A program made the position numbers and the translations under genes. The notes below the pieces were generated by a model. It was not told where the DNA came from, made no database searches, and saw nothing but the letters and a program-made list of their open reading frames with translations. DNA of 64,000 bases. Source: Aspidapion aeneum (taxonomy: Eukaryota > Arthropoda > Insecta > Coleoptera > Brentidae). Where the stretch lies: contig OY755040.1 in NCBI GenBank assembly GCA_963576565.1, positions 28,109,203-28,173,202 on the forward strand, written 5' to 3'. Position 1 is the stretch's first letter, and every line of letters begins with the position of its first letter. Positions 10,708 through 23,003 of this stretch are shown piece by piece.

Positions 10708-11045
10708 ATATGATTGGGCCTTACTGTATTCAAAACAAATTTTAAAACTACTAAATATACTTTAAGCAATAATTCTTCAGTGTTTCCAACAGTAAACGCC
10801 TTACTCCAAAGTATTTTTTTATTTAATTTTTCACCCTCAATCTGAATCAGCTTTGATTGTACAATCAACAATCCTTCTCTCAATTTTGAATTTTCTCCTT
10901 TAACCTCCTCATCATCTTTCCCATCACTTTATTCCAATGGCGTTGCTCTTCATACACGGCATTAGGAAAATCTAGAGAATTTTTAACATCTGTCATGTCA
11001 TTACGCATTATTGACACTTCTGATTTTAGTTCTATTAGAAAGGTT
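10708..11045 (-). pseudogene. LINE-derived coiled-coil (ORF1-like) fragment
   Basis: Translation on the minus strand gives a charged heptad-like segment (WNKVMGKMMRRLKEKIQN, EGLLIVQSKLIQIEGEKLNKK). A segment with NTEELLLKVYLVVLKFVLNT then runs to the hAT insertion at 10707. It resembles LINE ORF1 proteins, with a coiled coil followed by an RRM-like part. One stop lies at about 10885. The link to the ORF2 piece to its left is inferred from position only. Confidence 0.4.
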
Positions 11046-12149
11046 TAAATTAAATCCGTGCGCTTATCGACAAAGGTAAGTGATAATATAATGAATAGAA
11101 GCGCAGCACTTATCATCTCCCTTCTGCCACTTCGCGATCAGTTAGCCTCTTGCATTTGTGTATGGGCTATGGTTTTTTTGTTCCATTAGTAGCCTTTCTT
11201 CTACCTCTCACAGGTGCCAATGCACTACTGAATGAAACAATTTCTTGCATGCTATTATATAAAACACAGAGGCAGATGTTAAACTTCTAATACCTCTGTG
11301 TGTGTCGTGGTGTTAACTATAGGGATCGCCACTATAGGAAATATATTTAATAACATGTTTTATTGGCATCTATTCATTTTTAAAATGTGTGTCACCACAA
11401 GAACAAGGAAATGTCATATCGGCGAATAATTTAAAAATTTTGATTTTAGATAAAATATTTACTACTTTCTACTAATAATTGGCATCGCTTGCATCAGAGA
11501 TATATCGCTGTAACACATAAGTGGTTGTTTTATTTTTTTTAACAATGCAAAAATAACGATGTAAATAATAAATTCGTGTGACATAAATTTGTTTATATAC
11601 AGGGTAACGACTTTAATTAAAACTTTACCCTTTCCTTAGATTTTTAATTAACAATTAGTTTTTTAGACAGACCTTCGAAAAACAGTGGAATTACAAAATC
11701 AAAAGAATGGGCTTAATTTCTGCTATTTGTTCCTTGAAAAGGTAATTTGGATTGAACACAAAAAAAATGTTTGCGCTACCATTAAGACTGTGCAAACTAT
11801 CGAAGGTCTATTTTAAACACGGTAAATATTAAGTTAGATAATATACATTTTTGGTATCTACTTTTAAATTTAACTGTTTACATAATTTATAGGAAATCTA
11901 TAAGTTTCTGCTGAAAAATTGCGTTGACACCAGCCAGCGCGAGTGTACTGTTTTTACAGCTTAATGCCAATTTGTAACTTTGAGGCCAAGAATCTAGTAT
12001 TTTTGCTAAAGCCCCCCTGCCACTGGCATTACAATTTCGGGTGGGGTTTAGCCTGATTAACCAAAGCTCCCCATTTTTCCTATTTCTCTAGTACGATTCT
12101 TTGCCATATAGCTGAGAAGCTTATAGTCAAAAATCGTGTACCGTTGGAT
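11046..12149. other. Unassigned AT-rich sequence
   Basis: No gene was recognised. A small hairpin, ACACAGAGG ... CCTCTGTGT, lies near 11263-11303. The phrase ATATACAGGGTAACGACTTT at 11594 belongs to a class of ACAGGGT-type words that recurs near 42000, 44030, 62125 and 62554. Confidence 0.4.
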
Positions 12150-12491
12150 AGTTGTGGAAGATTTTTTAAAACTAAATTAGATCGATTGGTAATACATCAC
12201 ACAATTTTAGGTAATCGGGTGTTTACCTCGAATTTTAGTGGGAGTGCCTGGCGTAATAAATCCAAGATGGCGACTTTTTTCATGTTTTTTCGCAACTTTA
12301 AGCCTTTTTCCTCGAGGTTACTAGTCTTTTATTTAAGTTACTCGAAATAACGTCACGGTTACTCGGAGTAACCGCTGTATGACGTCAGACAGTCAGCTGT
12401 GGATGATTTCCGAAATGCGGAAAAGAATTGCTGGAATTGATTTTTCCTAGAACGATCGCTTTTAGTTTTAAATACCTCTGGTGGTTGTGAT

Positions 12492-12626
12492 ACCCTGTTT
12501 CCACCAATGCATGCCCTACCCGATTTGAAAAACGCATCACGTGATGGGCCATGGATTTGCACTAGTTTTAAATGCAGCGTCACCTGATGCGTTTTTTGAA
12601 TCGGGGTGCATTGGTGGAAACAGGGT
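12492..12626. mobile_element. 135-bp hairpin MITE
   Basis: The ends ACCCTGTTTCCACCAATGCA and TGCATTGGTGGAAACAGGGT are perfect 20-bp inverted repeats. The match continues with ACCCGATTTGAAAAACGCAT against its complement, so about 50 bp of each side can pair. No coding content. Confidence 0.85.
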
Positions 12627-13143
12627 TTTAAGTCTCCTTTGGTATTTTATACATTTTAAGACTAGTTGCAGTTGAATTGATATAGTACCAAACTTCAAGG
12701 GATGTGCTTCATTTTCTACAGTTACCAAACAAAATTCGTTGTTAATATATACATATTAAATCAAACATTTTGAAAAAAAAAACAAAAAAACATCTTATCG
12801 ATCGATCTTAACCTCAAAATATTTCAGCAACGACGTCTGCTAGGGTGGTTATACTGTGTGGTTACTCGTGACGTCATAGTTAGTGTTACTCAGCGAAGAA
12901 AAACAGAAAACGAGTAACCAGTTTACCTGCTAACTTGTAGTTATTGCGAGGAAAAAAGCTTTTTGGTTTATAACTTTCGCTAAAATAGTTTTACAGATAA
13001 ACTATTAACACGTTTTCTGTTTGCAAAAGAACACCAATGAATATAATGAAGAAATTAGCCTTATGTCTCAGAAACATACAAAGATATTTATTTTTTGAAA
13101 TACTGAAAATAAGTTCAACTTTTTTACCCAAAAAAAAATTGAT

Positions 13144-13555
13144 GAAGTTTTAGACTACCCCAAATCGATTGGCTATGGATCACTTCATTTTAAGTCGCCG
13201 GATGTTTGCCTTAAATTTGAGTTGTAGCGTAGGTGTGATGTCATAAATTCAAAAATGCCATTTTTAAATGTTTTTTTACAAACTTTTGCTTTTAACTTTT
13301 GCCACATCCACTTTACAGGAAAATTGTATGGGCTATGATTTGTTCGCAATAGAACAAAAATGTATTCCTCATTTTAGTAAGCTTTAATTATTAAGAACTA
13401 AAGAAGATATTGTTATTTTTTTGGACAACAGGGTAAAAGTTGCAATCTTGGATTAATGACGTCATGCAGGCGCTCTTACTCAAATTTGAGGCAAACACCC
13501 GGCGACTTAAAATTGAGTGATCCATAACCAATGGATTTGGGTAGCCTAAAACTTC
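13144..13555. mobile_element. Inner foldback element, same family as 12150-13853
   Basis: Arms 13144-13290 and 13410-13555 are inverted copies (GAAGTTTTAGACTACC against GGGTAGCCTAAAACTTC). They share the signature GACTTAAAAT...GATCCATA.CCAAT with the outer element's arms. This appears to be a younger insertion inside the older foldback. Confidence 0.75.
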
Positions 13556-13887
13556 CTTCCAATAAATTTTTTATTGGATAAACGAAAGTTACTAGTCTTT
13601 AATATTTTAAAGATTTCTTTATCATCTTAATTGTTGTTCTATTTCAAATAAAAAACACTTTAACACTCTTTCTATAAAAGTAATTTTGAAAAAGCTATAT
13701 GCCAAAGTTTGTGAAAAAAGATGAAAAAAAGCAGCCATCTTGGATTCGTGACATCACTCAGGCCCTCCTACTCAAATTGGAGGTAAACACCTGGACTTAT
13801 AATTGTATGATCTATTACCAATCGATCTAGCGTACTAAAATCTTACACAACGACCCCAGGGGATACCATAGGCCACTACACTAATAT

Positions 13888-14056
13888 TTATAGTGTAATT
13901 TTCGCATCGCCCATCCGCTTTTTTTGTGACCTCCCTCTTACTTTTCTTTCTGCAGGTCTGTAGTTCGTTACTTTGCTTAGTGTCCTTGTCTCATCCATCC
14001 TCTGTACATATATCAACCAAGCCAATCGTCTACTTTTGATGAATCTTACGGTGTCT
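13888..14056 (-). pseudogene. LINE tail fragment
   Basis: The minus strand encodes VRFIKSRRLAWLIYVQRMDE followed by TRTLSKVTNYRPAERKVRGR, the same LINE tail family as the plus-strand copy at 53231-53419 (YVQRMDETRTQRKIMNWR). It is truncated at its 5' side by the 0.5-kb repeat beginning at 14058. Confidence 0.7.
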
Positions 14057-14057
14057 G

Positions 14058-14540
14058 TTAGTTGCCACGAAACTTGTTTGTTTTTTAAATTCACGGGTAC
14101 TAAATTTCACGTTTGTTAGTATTATTTGGCTTAAAAATTCCGCTGATTGACCTGGCCTGAAAGACAGAAGAGCTGTCGTAGGTCAGGGATGGTTCCTTCC
14201 TTTTTATTTGCAATCGATCTTTTCATTGATCGATATGAATAGCAATTTATTTTCGCCTGCTCTTGTTCAAGTTTCCCTCGTTTCTTGGTAGATGGCGCTT
14301 CTTGAGAGAGTTTTCTCACTATTTACATAGGATTAGAGACAAAACCGTCTAATTAACTTCGCAAGGGTGTTACATTGACCATGCAGTGTTCTGAGGATTC
14401 CCATAAGGACGAAACAGTTAACTGTCAACACTTATTAGGTGTCCATTAGATCTTGGACCCCCGTGAAGTTAAGCTTTGAAGTTATCCATGGAAAAATATG
14501 ATAGAAACCAAAACTCCTTTTTACCAAATTAGCCACAAAA
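14058..14540 (+). repeat. 0.5-kb interspersed repeat, copy 3
   Basis: This copy has the same orientation as copy 1 at 293-820 and shares the stem ATCGATC-8 nt-GATCGAT (14213-14235) and the terminal GCCACAAAA/GCCACGAAA motif. A short deletion just after TCCGCTGATTGACC distinguishes it from the other copies. Confidence 0.8.
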
Positions 14541-15250
14541 CTTCCTTGATTATTAAATATTGTTCCGTAATTTTTAAATCAACTGGTTTTTTAGCACATT
14601 CTTTGCTACTTTTTTAATGCAGAAAATATTAAAAAAAACTAAACTTATCGCAATTCTTAAACAATTAATAAGCTGCCAATTATTCATCAACTATTATTTT
14701 GCTTCAAGTATCTGTTAGCATAAAGAATATATTATTTTAAGGTAATGCAGATATTTAAACTTCATTTTCCAATACTGAATTAGACCTGGGATTTAAGACA
14801 GGGCTTGAGTCTAATTACAAAATTGATTTGAGGTGAGGCCAGTTATTCCCAAAAGTGTCAGTTTTATTAGATCATTTCCCATACGGCCTAATTCAAAAGG
14901 ACGGCAATGCAACTGTTTCGCCTGAATTTGGATTTATAAAAGAGCTCTTACTAGAAGATAGACAAGAAAACTTTTCATAAGAAAAGATGTTTAAAATTAT
15001 GCCTGAAACCAGAGCCTAAGATACAGCAAAGCCTTTATCAAAGGCCTGGATGCCCAACCAATAAAAATCTGCACAGTTGCAGTAGAATGCTAACTGGCCA
15101 TCTGGCGGGTAAAATTTAACTTAACAGGATGGGGTGTATGTATCACTGGAAATAGTAGAACATGTTATATGCCAAGGCATATGTATCGCTTGCGGTATCG
15201 CAAAAAGCATTTAATATTGGGGAAAGCTAAACAAAACTCAATAAGGACTG
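14541..15250. other. Unassigned; possibly 3' continuation of the LINE at 15250-16050
   Basis: No ORF with a recognisable domain. Its position downstream of the minus-strand RNase H remnant makes a LINE 3' region possible. Confidence 0.3.
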
Positions 15251-16050
15251 AGGACTGCTCCATTAAGGACCTATACAAACTTGTACAGGGACAAAATTAG
15301 GCCTAGAAATCAAGAGCGTGCACAATAAGCCAGTAATGACTGCAGTGCAGTAACTGTGACTTGCCATTATAAACCCCCGGGCACTCCTAGTAGTAGGTAG
15401 TAGTAGTAGTATTAGTAGTGTGGGGTAGGCTCTAGGCCTGTCGACTAGGCACACGAAGCGTTTTTTCGCCAACCCCCTACTGCGTCCTTCCATCGCTAAG
15501 GAATCTGCCCGTCTTCTGTACAAAGGCCAGAATATCGGACCACCTTAGATTCAGAAGGTCCTACGGGACTTGTTCTATCCTCTCACACACTCCTTCGCCT
15601 GTCTGGCTCTGGCCCGACGCATTTCTGCCGGAATCCACCCCTGGTGACTTCGTCCACTTTCTCGTTTCCTGGGACTCCCATGTGGCCTGGGACCCATACG
15701 AGCTGCATCTCTCTTACGCCGGCCAACTCCTGCATCAAACTCGCGGACATGGTTGGTTTGCAGAGTGCTTTCAGCGCAGCTTGAACATATGCAGAGGCGT
15801 TTTCCTGTTTTATTCCTAATTTCTTCCTCCCATGTTACCGACAATATAGCGTAAACTTCCGCCTAGAAGACTATTGCATTGGATCCCAGAAGATAGCTGT
15901 TTCCAATACCCTTGCTCACCACGTATACTCCTGCATCCGTCGAATTCCGGTCTGTCAGCCTTCATTCGTCTGTATAGCAGACCGTGACATCGCTAAGGGA
16001 TTCAACAACTCCTCCCACTTCACTTCTGGTAGAGGAGAAATGACTCTAAC
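15250..16050 (-). pseudogene. LINE RNase H domain and C-terminal remnant
   Basis: On the minus strand the translation contains GVYVVSKGIGNSYLLGSNAI (about 15935-15875) and QELAGVREMQLVWVPGHMG then VPGNEKVDE (about 15740-15650). These match the RNase H pattern WVPGH.G..GNE.AD, including the conserved histidine and aspartate. A frameshift near 15780 (SSCAESTLQT instead of a QAALKAL-type run) and stops show that it is dead. A (TAG)n microsatellite at 15388-15420 lies in the C-terminal part. LINEs of the R1/I/Jockey range with RNase H are the likely source. The region is richer in GC than its surroundings. Confidence 0.75.
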
Positions 16051-16099
16051 AGGAAGGTAGACCGGGTGTTTTATGCAATATTTCGCCTTAAGATTCTCC

Positions 16100-18314
16100 A
16101 AAAGTTTTGAATGAAGGTTTACCCAATTTTTATTTCTTCTAATATAGCAGAAAAAATAAGTCCGAAACGTATTTTAAACCAGCTCTAGTTACCTGAACTA
16201 AATCAGATTATCCTGATCTTAAAAAATCAAAGGGGCATCTTCAAAGGGATTAGAATTTAAAGAACTAGTTTTGTAGATTTTTTAAAAATTTTGTTGGGAA
16301 GATATTAGATCCATCCGTACACAGATTTATCCAAATTAGGTATTTACAACTATTAACTTTGTTATTATTAACAATTTAAATTAATTAATTCTAATTGTAA
16401 ATAAACAAAATTTATTTATTATAATAGAAATAGTAAAAAAGGCTTATGTTTAGTTTGCGGTTTTTTTTTTACTAAACTTATATTTCCATGTACTTTTCTT
16501 TTAAATCTAAGCTAGAGTTTTGAAATATGGTAGATGGTGGTGTCAGTATAATTTGGCACTTTTTTTATTACAAAAAAAAAATTATACTGGCGGATTAAAA
16601 GTGGCGTACTTATTTTTAACCGATTTATTCTAAACTTAAAACTTTGCTGTGCTTAAGGTCACCTAATAAAATTTTTAACTCAAGCTTAAAAAAATCAAAA
16701 TGACGGAACCAAAATGGCCGAGTTTTCTAATTGAAGAGTATAACTTCTAAAGGGTCTAAGTGCCAAAATCCTAAAGTTGCGAAAATCAACAAAAACACTT
16801 TAAAATATTAATGGCTCTTACACGTGGAGCCATCTTTCGACGCATTGCAAAAGCCTCTGTAGTTTCCAATGCATATGCGAACCGAACCGAACCCTTTTTT
16901 TAATATATGGCACTTAAACCCTTTAGAAGTTATATATGAAATTTATTTTAGTCTTTTTAAAGTCAGATTTTTGTCCTAAATATTTTCCTGCTATAGGTGT
17001 GTGTAATTTTAACATAAGGCCAGTGAATCTTTTAATTCTGAGGCGTAAAGTTTGTTTTATTACGAGGCATATACTCTATTTTTGCACTTTTAGACTCCTT
17101 TTCTCATAGTCCTAAGCCATTAATACGTTGACTCTGACTGTGGTAATCAGGAAAACTTTTTTTTACGTTATCCTTGATTGTCACTTTTCATCTCGATTTT
17201 GACTTTTTATCCATAAATCGTCACTTTCTATCCCGGGATAAAAAATTACACTTTTGTCCCTAAATGCAGGGTGAAAAGTACACTTTATAAACTTTAAGTT
17301 CGAAAAATAGGATCAGACCAACAGCCGCTAAAATACTGGTTAAACGCCCGCTATTAGTATTTTATCACGCTTTAAAATGCGAGCCTTAAAGTGCACTTTA
17401 ACGCAAGTTGTACATAAAAAATTAATTTGTTTTGGCAACCTAAGCTCTGTGTATAGGTACCCATAATTATTAAAAAAGATCATTGTTACAGAAATCAATA
17501 AAATTAATACTTATATGATGGAACAGTGCTTGTTATTGTTACCGCTAATCTAAGAAACTACTTAACCGATTTTACTGAAATTAGCACGCATGTTCCATGA
17601 CCTATTGTCTGTAATTAAAATGTTTTTAAGTTACCTCATACACAAGTCGTGCTACACGACGAAGCCGGTTTTTATTAGGCTAGTAGAAAATATTTACATT
17701 TCAAAAAATAACTCGACAACAAAGGAAAAAAATACTACATTTATTACAATATGTCAATATTGTATTTTTTCTGAAAATATAAAATGTGTGTTTGCTTTCA
17801 AAACACGCGCCAGGAACAAAAAATTCCAAATCTTTTCACGCAAATCATTTTCTTGAAAAAAATAGAAATACCATTTATAAAAGTTCGATTGCCTCAGTTA
17901 AAATGCCAGATGTGACTTTTTGGCATAAAACTTCGAATCGACGCAGGACCAACCTGTCACGCCTCTAATTACCATAACAGAACGGGATCTTGGGGAGTTT
18001 TTGGGACGCTTAAAATTATGACAACGCTTGTGGTTATCGTTATTTTCAAGGTATTACAAACTAAGTTATTTTGCTTTATTTTTCCACTGTTTTCGTGCTT
18101 ACATCTAGTAGAATCTTTCTCAATTAAAAAATAATACTTTTAAGCTACTGTAACAGGCGGCTCGTTTGACAGTGGTACTGTCAAATATACCAGCGTAATC
18201 CAAATATGCGTGGACTGGAAAATCGTTAGAAATTAAAATTACACAGTGTGTTTTTTAAAAATTGAAAATAGTTTAGAAAATTTGTTGCCAGTTACAGAAT
18301 AAAATTTATTGTGA
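16100..18314. other. Unassigned AT-rich region
   Basis: No recognisable gene. An 11-bp inverted pair CAGTATAATTT/AAATTATACTG near 16530-16590 may be a MITE scar. ORFs at 17590-17968 have no known domain. A phrase AACCGATTTTACTGAAATTAG near 17563 is of a type common in repeats. Confidence 0.4.
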
Positions 18315-18612
18315 TGTTAATGGCTCAAAGCAGATATCGCTGCCTTGCTTTGATAGTGGCATAACTGGAAATATAATAATAATTAAAGGTTCTTGAACAA
18401 CTGACGTTATGCCGTTGTTGGTGCAACACCGCAGGTAATTTGATAACGACACATGCCTTCTAGCGGAAACGATTGAAAATACAAATATGCCGTTTTTGGT
18501 GGTAAAGGACAATAGGATGAGAAGTTAGTTTTTACAGAAAACGCAAAAACGCATTTTTTTTAATTGTGCAACTATCAAAGCAAAGCAGCGATATTAGCCG
18601 AATATAACTTTT
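18315..18612. mobile_element. ~300-bp MITE-like inverted repeat
   Basis: ATATCGCTGCCTTGCTTTGA (left, 18335-18354) pairs with TCAAAGCAAAGCAGCGATAT (right, 18574-18593), one mismatch in 20. The match extends to about 45 bp per arm. No coding content and no clear target duplication. Confidence 0.65.
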
Positions 18613-18838
18613 ATTAAAATACAGCGATCCTGAAAACATGCTTAAAAACAAGTCGCTTGTGTTGTCATAAATTTTACTTATTCTTAACCTAGTCTTGCAA
18701 GTAATCAATGCTTGTTGATGTCAAAAATAATAATTAATTAAAAATATTTAAAAACTTATAAATGGCAAAAATACCATTTATATTGTAATGTAATGTAAAC
18801 AAATAGTAAATAACCACTAAATAAAACAAAAATCCTGA

Positions 18839-19812
18839 TACGAGGGTTGTCTTTTAAGTTTTGCATATACAGCTGGAATAAAGCAGTAGATAAGTTTTTT
18901 AGACTTTATTGTTCCTCGAAGTATCCTCCAAATAGTTGTCAAAGCTGTAATTCCACTCGTTTCTTAGTACTGTCAAAATTGCATTCTTAAAGAGGTCGAC
19001 TTCCTCTGGCGATTTGATTTTCAGAATCCAAGATCCAATAATTCGACGTTTTGTTAGGTCAAGAATTCAACTTTTTTTTGTGCGTTGTGCGAACATGCAT
19101 TGTCTTGGTGGAGGATGATTCGTCGTTCGGGGTTCGTTTTTCTAAGCTCAGCGATAACTTTCCGCAGACAAATAGTGATGTACTAATCGGCAGTAACAGT
19201 TATTTGATCTTCCAGAGGACTTGTTGCTAAATGAAGTGCTTTTAAGACAAATGTCGCGGCCATCTTTTTGGAGATACTTCGAGAACGGATAACTATTGTT
19301 GGCTTTTCTATATCATGGTAGACCCAAACAGATGATTGACGTTTATTTTCGGGTTCATATTCAAATCCACGATTCATCACCACTGACAATGCTGTACACG
19401 TTTTTCAAGTTTCCTGCCTCAAAGCGATCTAGAGTTTTCTGACACCAGTTGATTCCAGCTCCTTTCTGTTCTTCGGTTAACAGATGCGGTATCCAGCAGG
19501 AAACCAACCATAATTCTTCATGCAAAGTTATTTGAATTCAGGTCTTTGAAATCCTCAATCTCGCGTCATGTCGGCCTTCCGTGATGAGCATACGCATAGT
19601 ATCGATGTTTTCCTGGGTGACAGCCGTTTTTGGTGCACCTGGCCTTGAATCGTCGCTAAGACCAATCTGTCCACGCTTGAATTTTCCATACCAACGAGAA
19701 ACTGTCGGCTGATGTAGTGCTTCATTACCGAAAACAAAAATCACTTCGGCAAAGCATTCATGTTGAGATAATTTCCTTCCAAATGTGGAAAGAATTAGAG
19801 CCCAAAAATGTT
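18839..19812 (-). pseudogene. mariner transposase remnant
   Basis: The left end, TACGAGGGTTGTCTTTTAAG, looks like a mariner terminal repeat. The minus strand encodes a helix-turn-helix part (QPTVSRWYGKFKRGQIGLSD, ENIDTMRMLITEGRH), a catalytic block starting with the first aspartate (VSGDESW in frame terms) followed by NKRQSSVWVYHD, and a second aspartate in RIILHQDNACSHNA. Frameshifts separate the pieces. The region that should hold the third aspartate (PD..P.DF) is deleted: sequence jumps from NVELLDL to a C-terminal stretch. The 5' terminal repeat was not found, so the copy is truncated. Confidence 0.85.
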
Positions 19813-21493
19813 ATACGTCAGACTATAGAATTTTTGTTAAATTAATAATAACCAAAATTTGATATGATTGGATGTATTCAAAAGTAGAGAATTTGGAATT
19901 TGGTTTTTTATCATTCTTTAATTTTTAATTAAAATTTTTAAGAATAAACTATACAACCATAAACCTCTAGTCCCGTTTGCCGCAGCAAACAGGAAACAGG
20001 GCTATAACAAGTAGCTCAGCTTCTGAAAATCTGCACGACAGCATCTATAGCCTAAGCAAAAAGCCTTTGAAGCCAACGTTTAACTCTGAATCCAAAGTAG
20101 TAATACCCACAAATTGGTTCCCCACTTAAGGATTTACCACGTCGCTGTATGGTATACTGAGACCTTAGAATATTAAGTACGTTGCGGTTATTTATTTAGA
20201 AATTCGTAATTTTTTCATTTAATTTTTTACCTTCCCAGCACGTGCAGTAATGGCTAGAGAAGGTACTGTTACTAAGCACTATCGGAATTTTTAAAATTTT
20301 TATAAAGAAGGTTCTATGGTATGTTAATTTAGAAGTATTTGCAGGATGAATATTTTTGTAGTTGCTTTAATAAAAATTTAGAATGCACGGCACTTAACTT
20401 AGGTAGGATTGTTGTGTCTGGTGTTAACTAATATAACACTACATAAATGCATCTTTTTAAATTTGATGGTTTACATTTTTATAGAAAGCTAAATAGATAA
20501 AATATGTCGCACAAATCGGATTTCTTTTGTTCTTTAAACATTAACTTATACGTTTGAAATATTTAATATATTAGGGGGTCGTATCTAGACAGCAATATTT
20601 GTTCTAATATTGCCTCGGGCATTAAAATATCTAGTTCGGACGCTGCCACTCTCACCAAATTTCACGAGATATAGAAAACGGTAACAGCGAAAATCCATTA
20701 TACAATCCGAGAACTTAAAATCCAATAAAACAAAAAGGACGCCCCTTAATTCTCTATAGCACATCAAAGGGACAAGGAGAGAAATAACATTTTCAGGCGG
20801 AAAATACTACTTTACTTAAATACATATTAGGAAATCAAAAGTGGGTTTTAATTGAATGCAATGCATGTTTAATCAAAGGTGCACGTTTTATCCCTTAATT
20901 TAGGAACAAAGTGTTAGTTTTTATATCTGAGATAAAATGTTTAATAAAAACAAAAAATATGAAGGCTCTTTCATACCATTCAAAACAAGGCCTTTAGAAA
21001 ACTACTTCAAAAATTTTGTAAAATCATTCTTTAAAAAAGAGAAAATGATGGATTGCGACAAACTAATTTTGGAAGACCGGGAAAATGAAACAACTATTGA
21101 TGTCGTTGTTTTGTTCTTTTAGTTAGATTTTAGCTTTTCAGTTTTTTGGTTGGTTCAATTTATTATATTTCATTAAAATAGTTTTACCGAACCATACAAT
21201 CAATTATGGTTTAAGTTTAGTATATTAATTTTGATTCGATTTGAACTTAATCCTATGAGCTGTTCAAGTTGTAGTGCAATATTTTAAACTTTTAGTAATA
21301 GCCTCAATATAGCTCTTTTTAATATATATGTTGTGTCTGAAATATTTTTTAAAATTCACTCAGATAGAGTCTGTATGTCTTTTGTCCTCAATTTCAGTTA
21401 AATCAGTTGGGAACTTCTTTACAGTTTTTTAAAGATCTATGTTTCAATCATAAAAAGTGTGAGTTTCGTAGGAACATCTTTTTTTAAAAAAAA
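19813..21493. other. Unassigned AT-rich region
   Basis: No gene recognised. A block near 20236-20273 (CACGTGCAGTAATGGCTAGA) recurs in diverged form near 31808-31842. The small ORF at 20937-21122 is lysine-rich and matches nothing I recognise. Confidence 0.4.
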
Positions 21494-23003
21494 TATAAAA
21501 CAAAAACATTCTTGTAAAAAAAGCCAAGTACACGAAAATGACATTCCGTAAAAAAATTGAGATAAAAGTAAAGCCAAGTTCTCCAATACAGATTTTAAAA
21601 TGAAAGGTTCTTACTAGTCTGGAAATGTTTTTTAAACTTTGCAATTACAGCCAAACTTCTTTATATTCAATTTACAACTGTGCCTAAGTGTCATTTACAG
21701 CCGTAATAGCCAAGTTTAGAAAAACATTTCCAAACTAGTAGGAACCTTTGATTTTGAAATTTGTATTGGAGAACTTGGCTTTACTTTTATCTCAATTCTT
21801 TATACGGAATGCCATTTTCGCGTACTTGGCTTTTTTTTGCATAAAATGTTTTGGATATGATTTCACTTCTTTTTTAAAGGAATTGGATAAAATTTAATTT
21901 TTAAAGTAGTAAAATATACGGAATATTGTTCAAAACTTTTGCAATGCCGTACTTGAGGTTTTTTAATTGTTTCCCATGGTTTTATCATAGTTCCTATCAG
22001 CCTTCCAAAGCTCAGCTCTCTAGCGTTTCTGGAAGTTTTACATAACCTTACATTTATAGGGGAGGAGACTAAATGAAAATTTTAGGGTTTTAAAATTTTT
22101 TCCTATGGTTTTATCATAGTTTCTATTGGCCTTCCAAAGCTGAGCTCTCTCGCGTTTCTCAAAGTGAACAATGTTACTTTTACATAACTTTACGTGTATA
22201 GGGGAGGGAAGTAAATTAATATGTTTGTGTTTTTAAATTTTGCCCGATGGTTTTATCATAGTTCCTATCAGTCTTCCAATGCTCAGCTCTCTTGCATTCC
22301 TGGAAGTGGGTAATGTTACTTTCACATACCTTTACATTTATAGGGGAGGAGAGTAAATAAAAAATGTTGGGTTTTTAAATTTTTTCTTATGGTTTTATCA
22401 TAGTTTTTATCAGCTTTCCAAAGCTCAGCTCTCTAGCGTTTCAGGAAGTGGGCAATGTTACTTTTATTTAAATTTACATTTATAGAAGAGGGAAGTAAAT
22501 TAGAATTTTGGGGTGTTTTAATTTTTTTCTATAGCTTTATCATAGCTACTATCGGCCTTCAAAGCTCAGCTTTCTAGCGTGTCTGAAAGTGGGCAATATT
22601 ACTTTTACATAATTTTACAGTTATAGGGAAGGGAAGTAAATTAGAATTTTGAATTTTTTAATTTTTTCCAGGGGTCTGGTCATAATTTCTATCAGTCTGC
22701 CAAATTTCAGCTTTGTAGCGTGTCTGGAAGTACAGTAGAATTTTGATGATCTATACATGAGTGAGTGAGTCAGTGAGTGGCAATTTCGACGTTTTTTGAA
22801 ATTTCGTAATTACTTTACTACTTTATGGAAGTCCATGAAACTTAGGGAGCTTGTTAACTCTGTAAAGGTCTAGCACTGTGCAGAGTTTGAGATTCGCAGC
22901 TCATTCCGAAGTAGAGTTTTAGATAGGTCCAATATGGGCTGAAATGTTAAAAGAAAAGATGGTACGGCAGCGCGAACTTGGCGAGGCACTGCCGTTTCCT
23001 CAT
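21494..23003 (-). mobile_element. HINE-like tandem-repeat element, full-length copy
   Basis: In reverse orientation this has the same head as 39108 (GGCGAGGCACTGCCG with a short hairpin, right end), a (GTGA)n-type microsatellite at 22757-22777, and about six units of ~140 bp (22010-22735, each with GCTCAGCTCTCTAGCG). The tail (21494-21870) contains arms of about 140 bp that are inverted copies: AAGCCAAGTTCTCCAAT at 21571 and ATTGGAGAACTTGGCTT at 21767. No ORF. Hairpin end, array and absence of a clear target duplication suggest a non-autonomous Helentron derivative, but I see no diagnostic terminus that proves it. Confidence 0.7.

Larger units (their letters stand above)
12150..13853. mobile_element. 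Outer foldback element with ~160-bp arms, containing two further foldbacks
   Basis: The left arm (about 12150-12310) and right arm (about 13690-13853) are inverted copies. GTTGTGGAAGATTTT pairs with AAAATCTTACACAAC, and TAGATCGATTGGTAATA pairs with its complement. Both carry AATCCAAGATGGC in opposite orientation. The arms are diverged. No ORF with a transposase motif is present. Confidence 0.75.

Noticed and set aside
10444..10713. Overlapping ORFs on both strands across 10323-10713
   Set aside because: They fall inside the GC-rich hAT MITE, where stop codons are rare. No domain is present.
20585..20767. 60-codon minus-strand ORF with balanced composition
   Set aside because: No domain or splice signals. 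The phrasing looks like repeat-derived sequence, and support is too weak to list as a gene.
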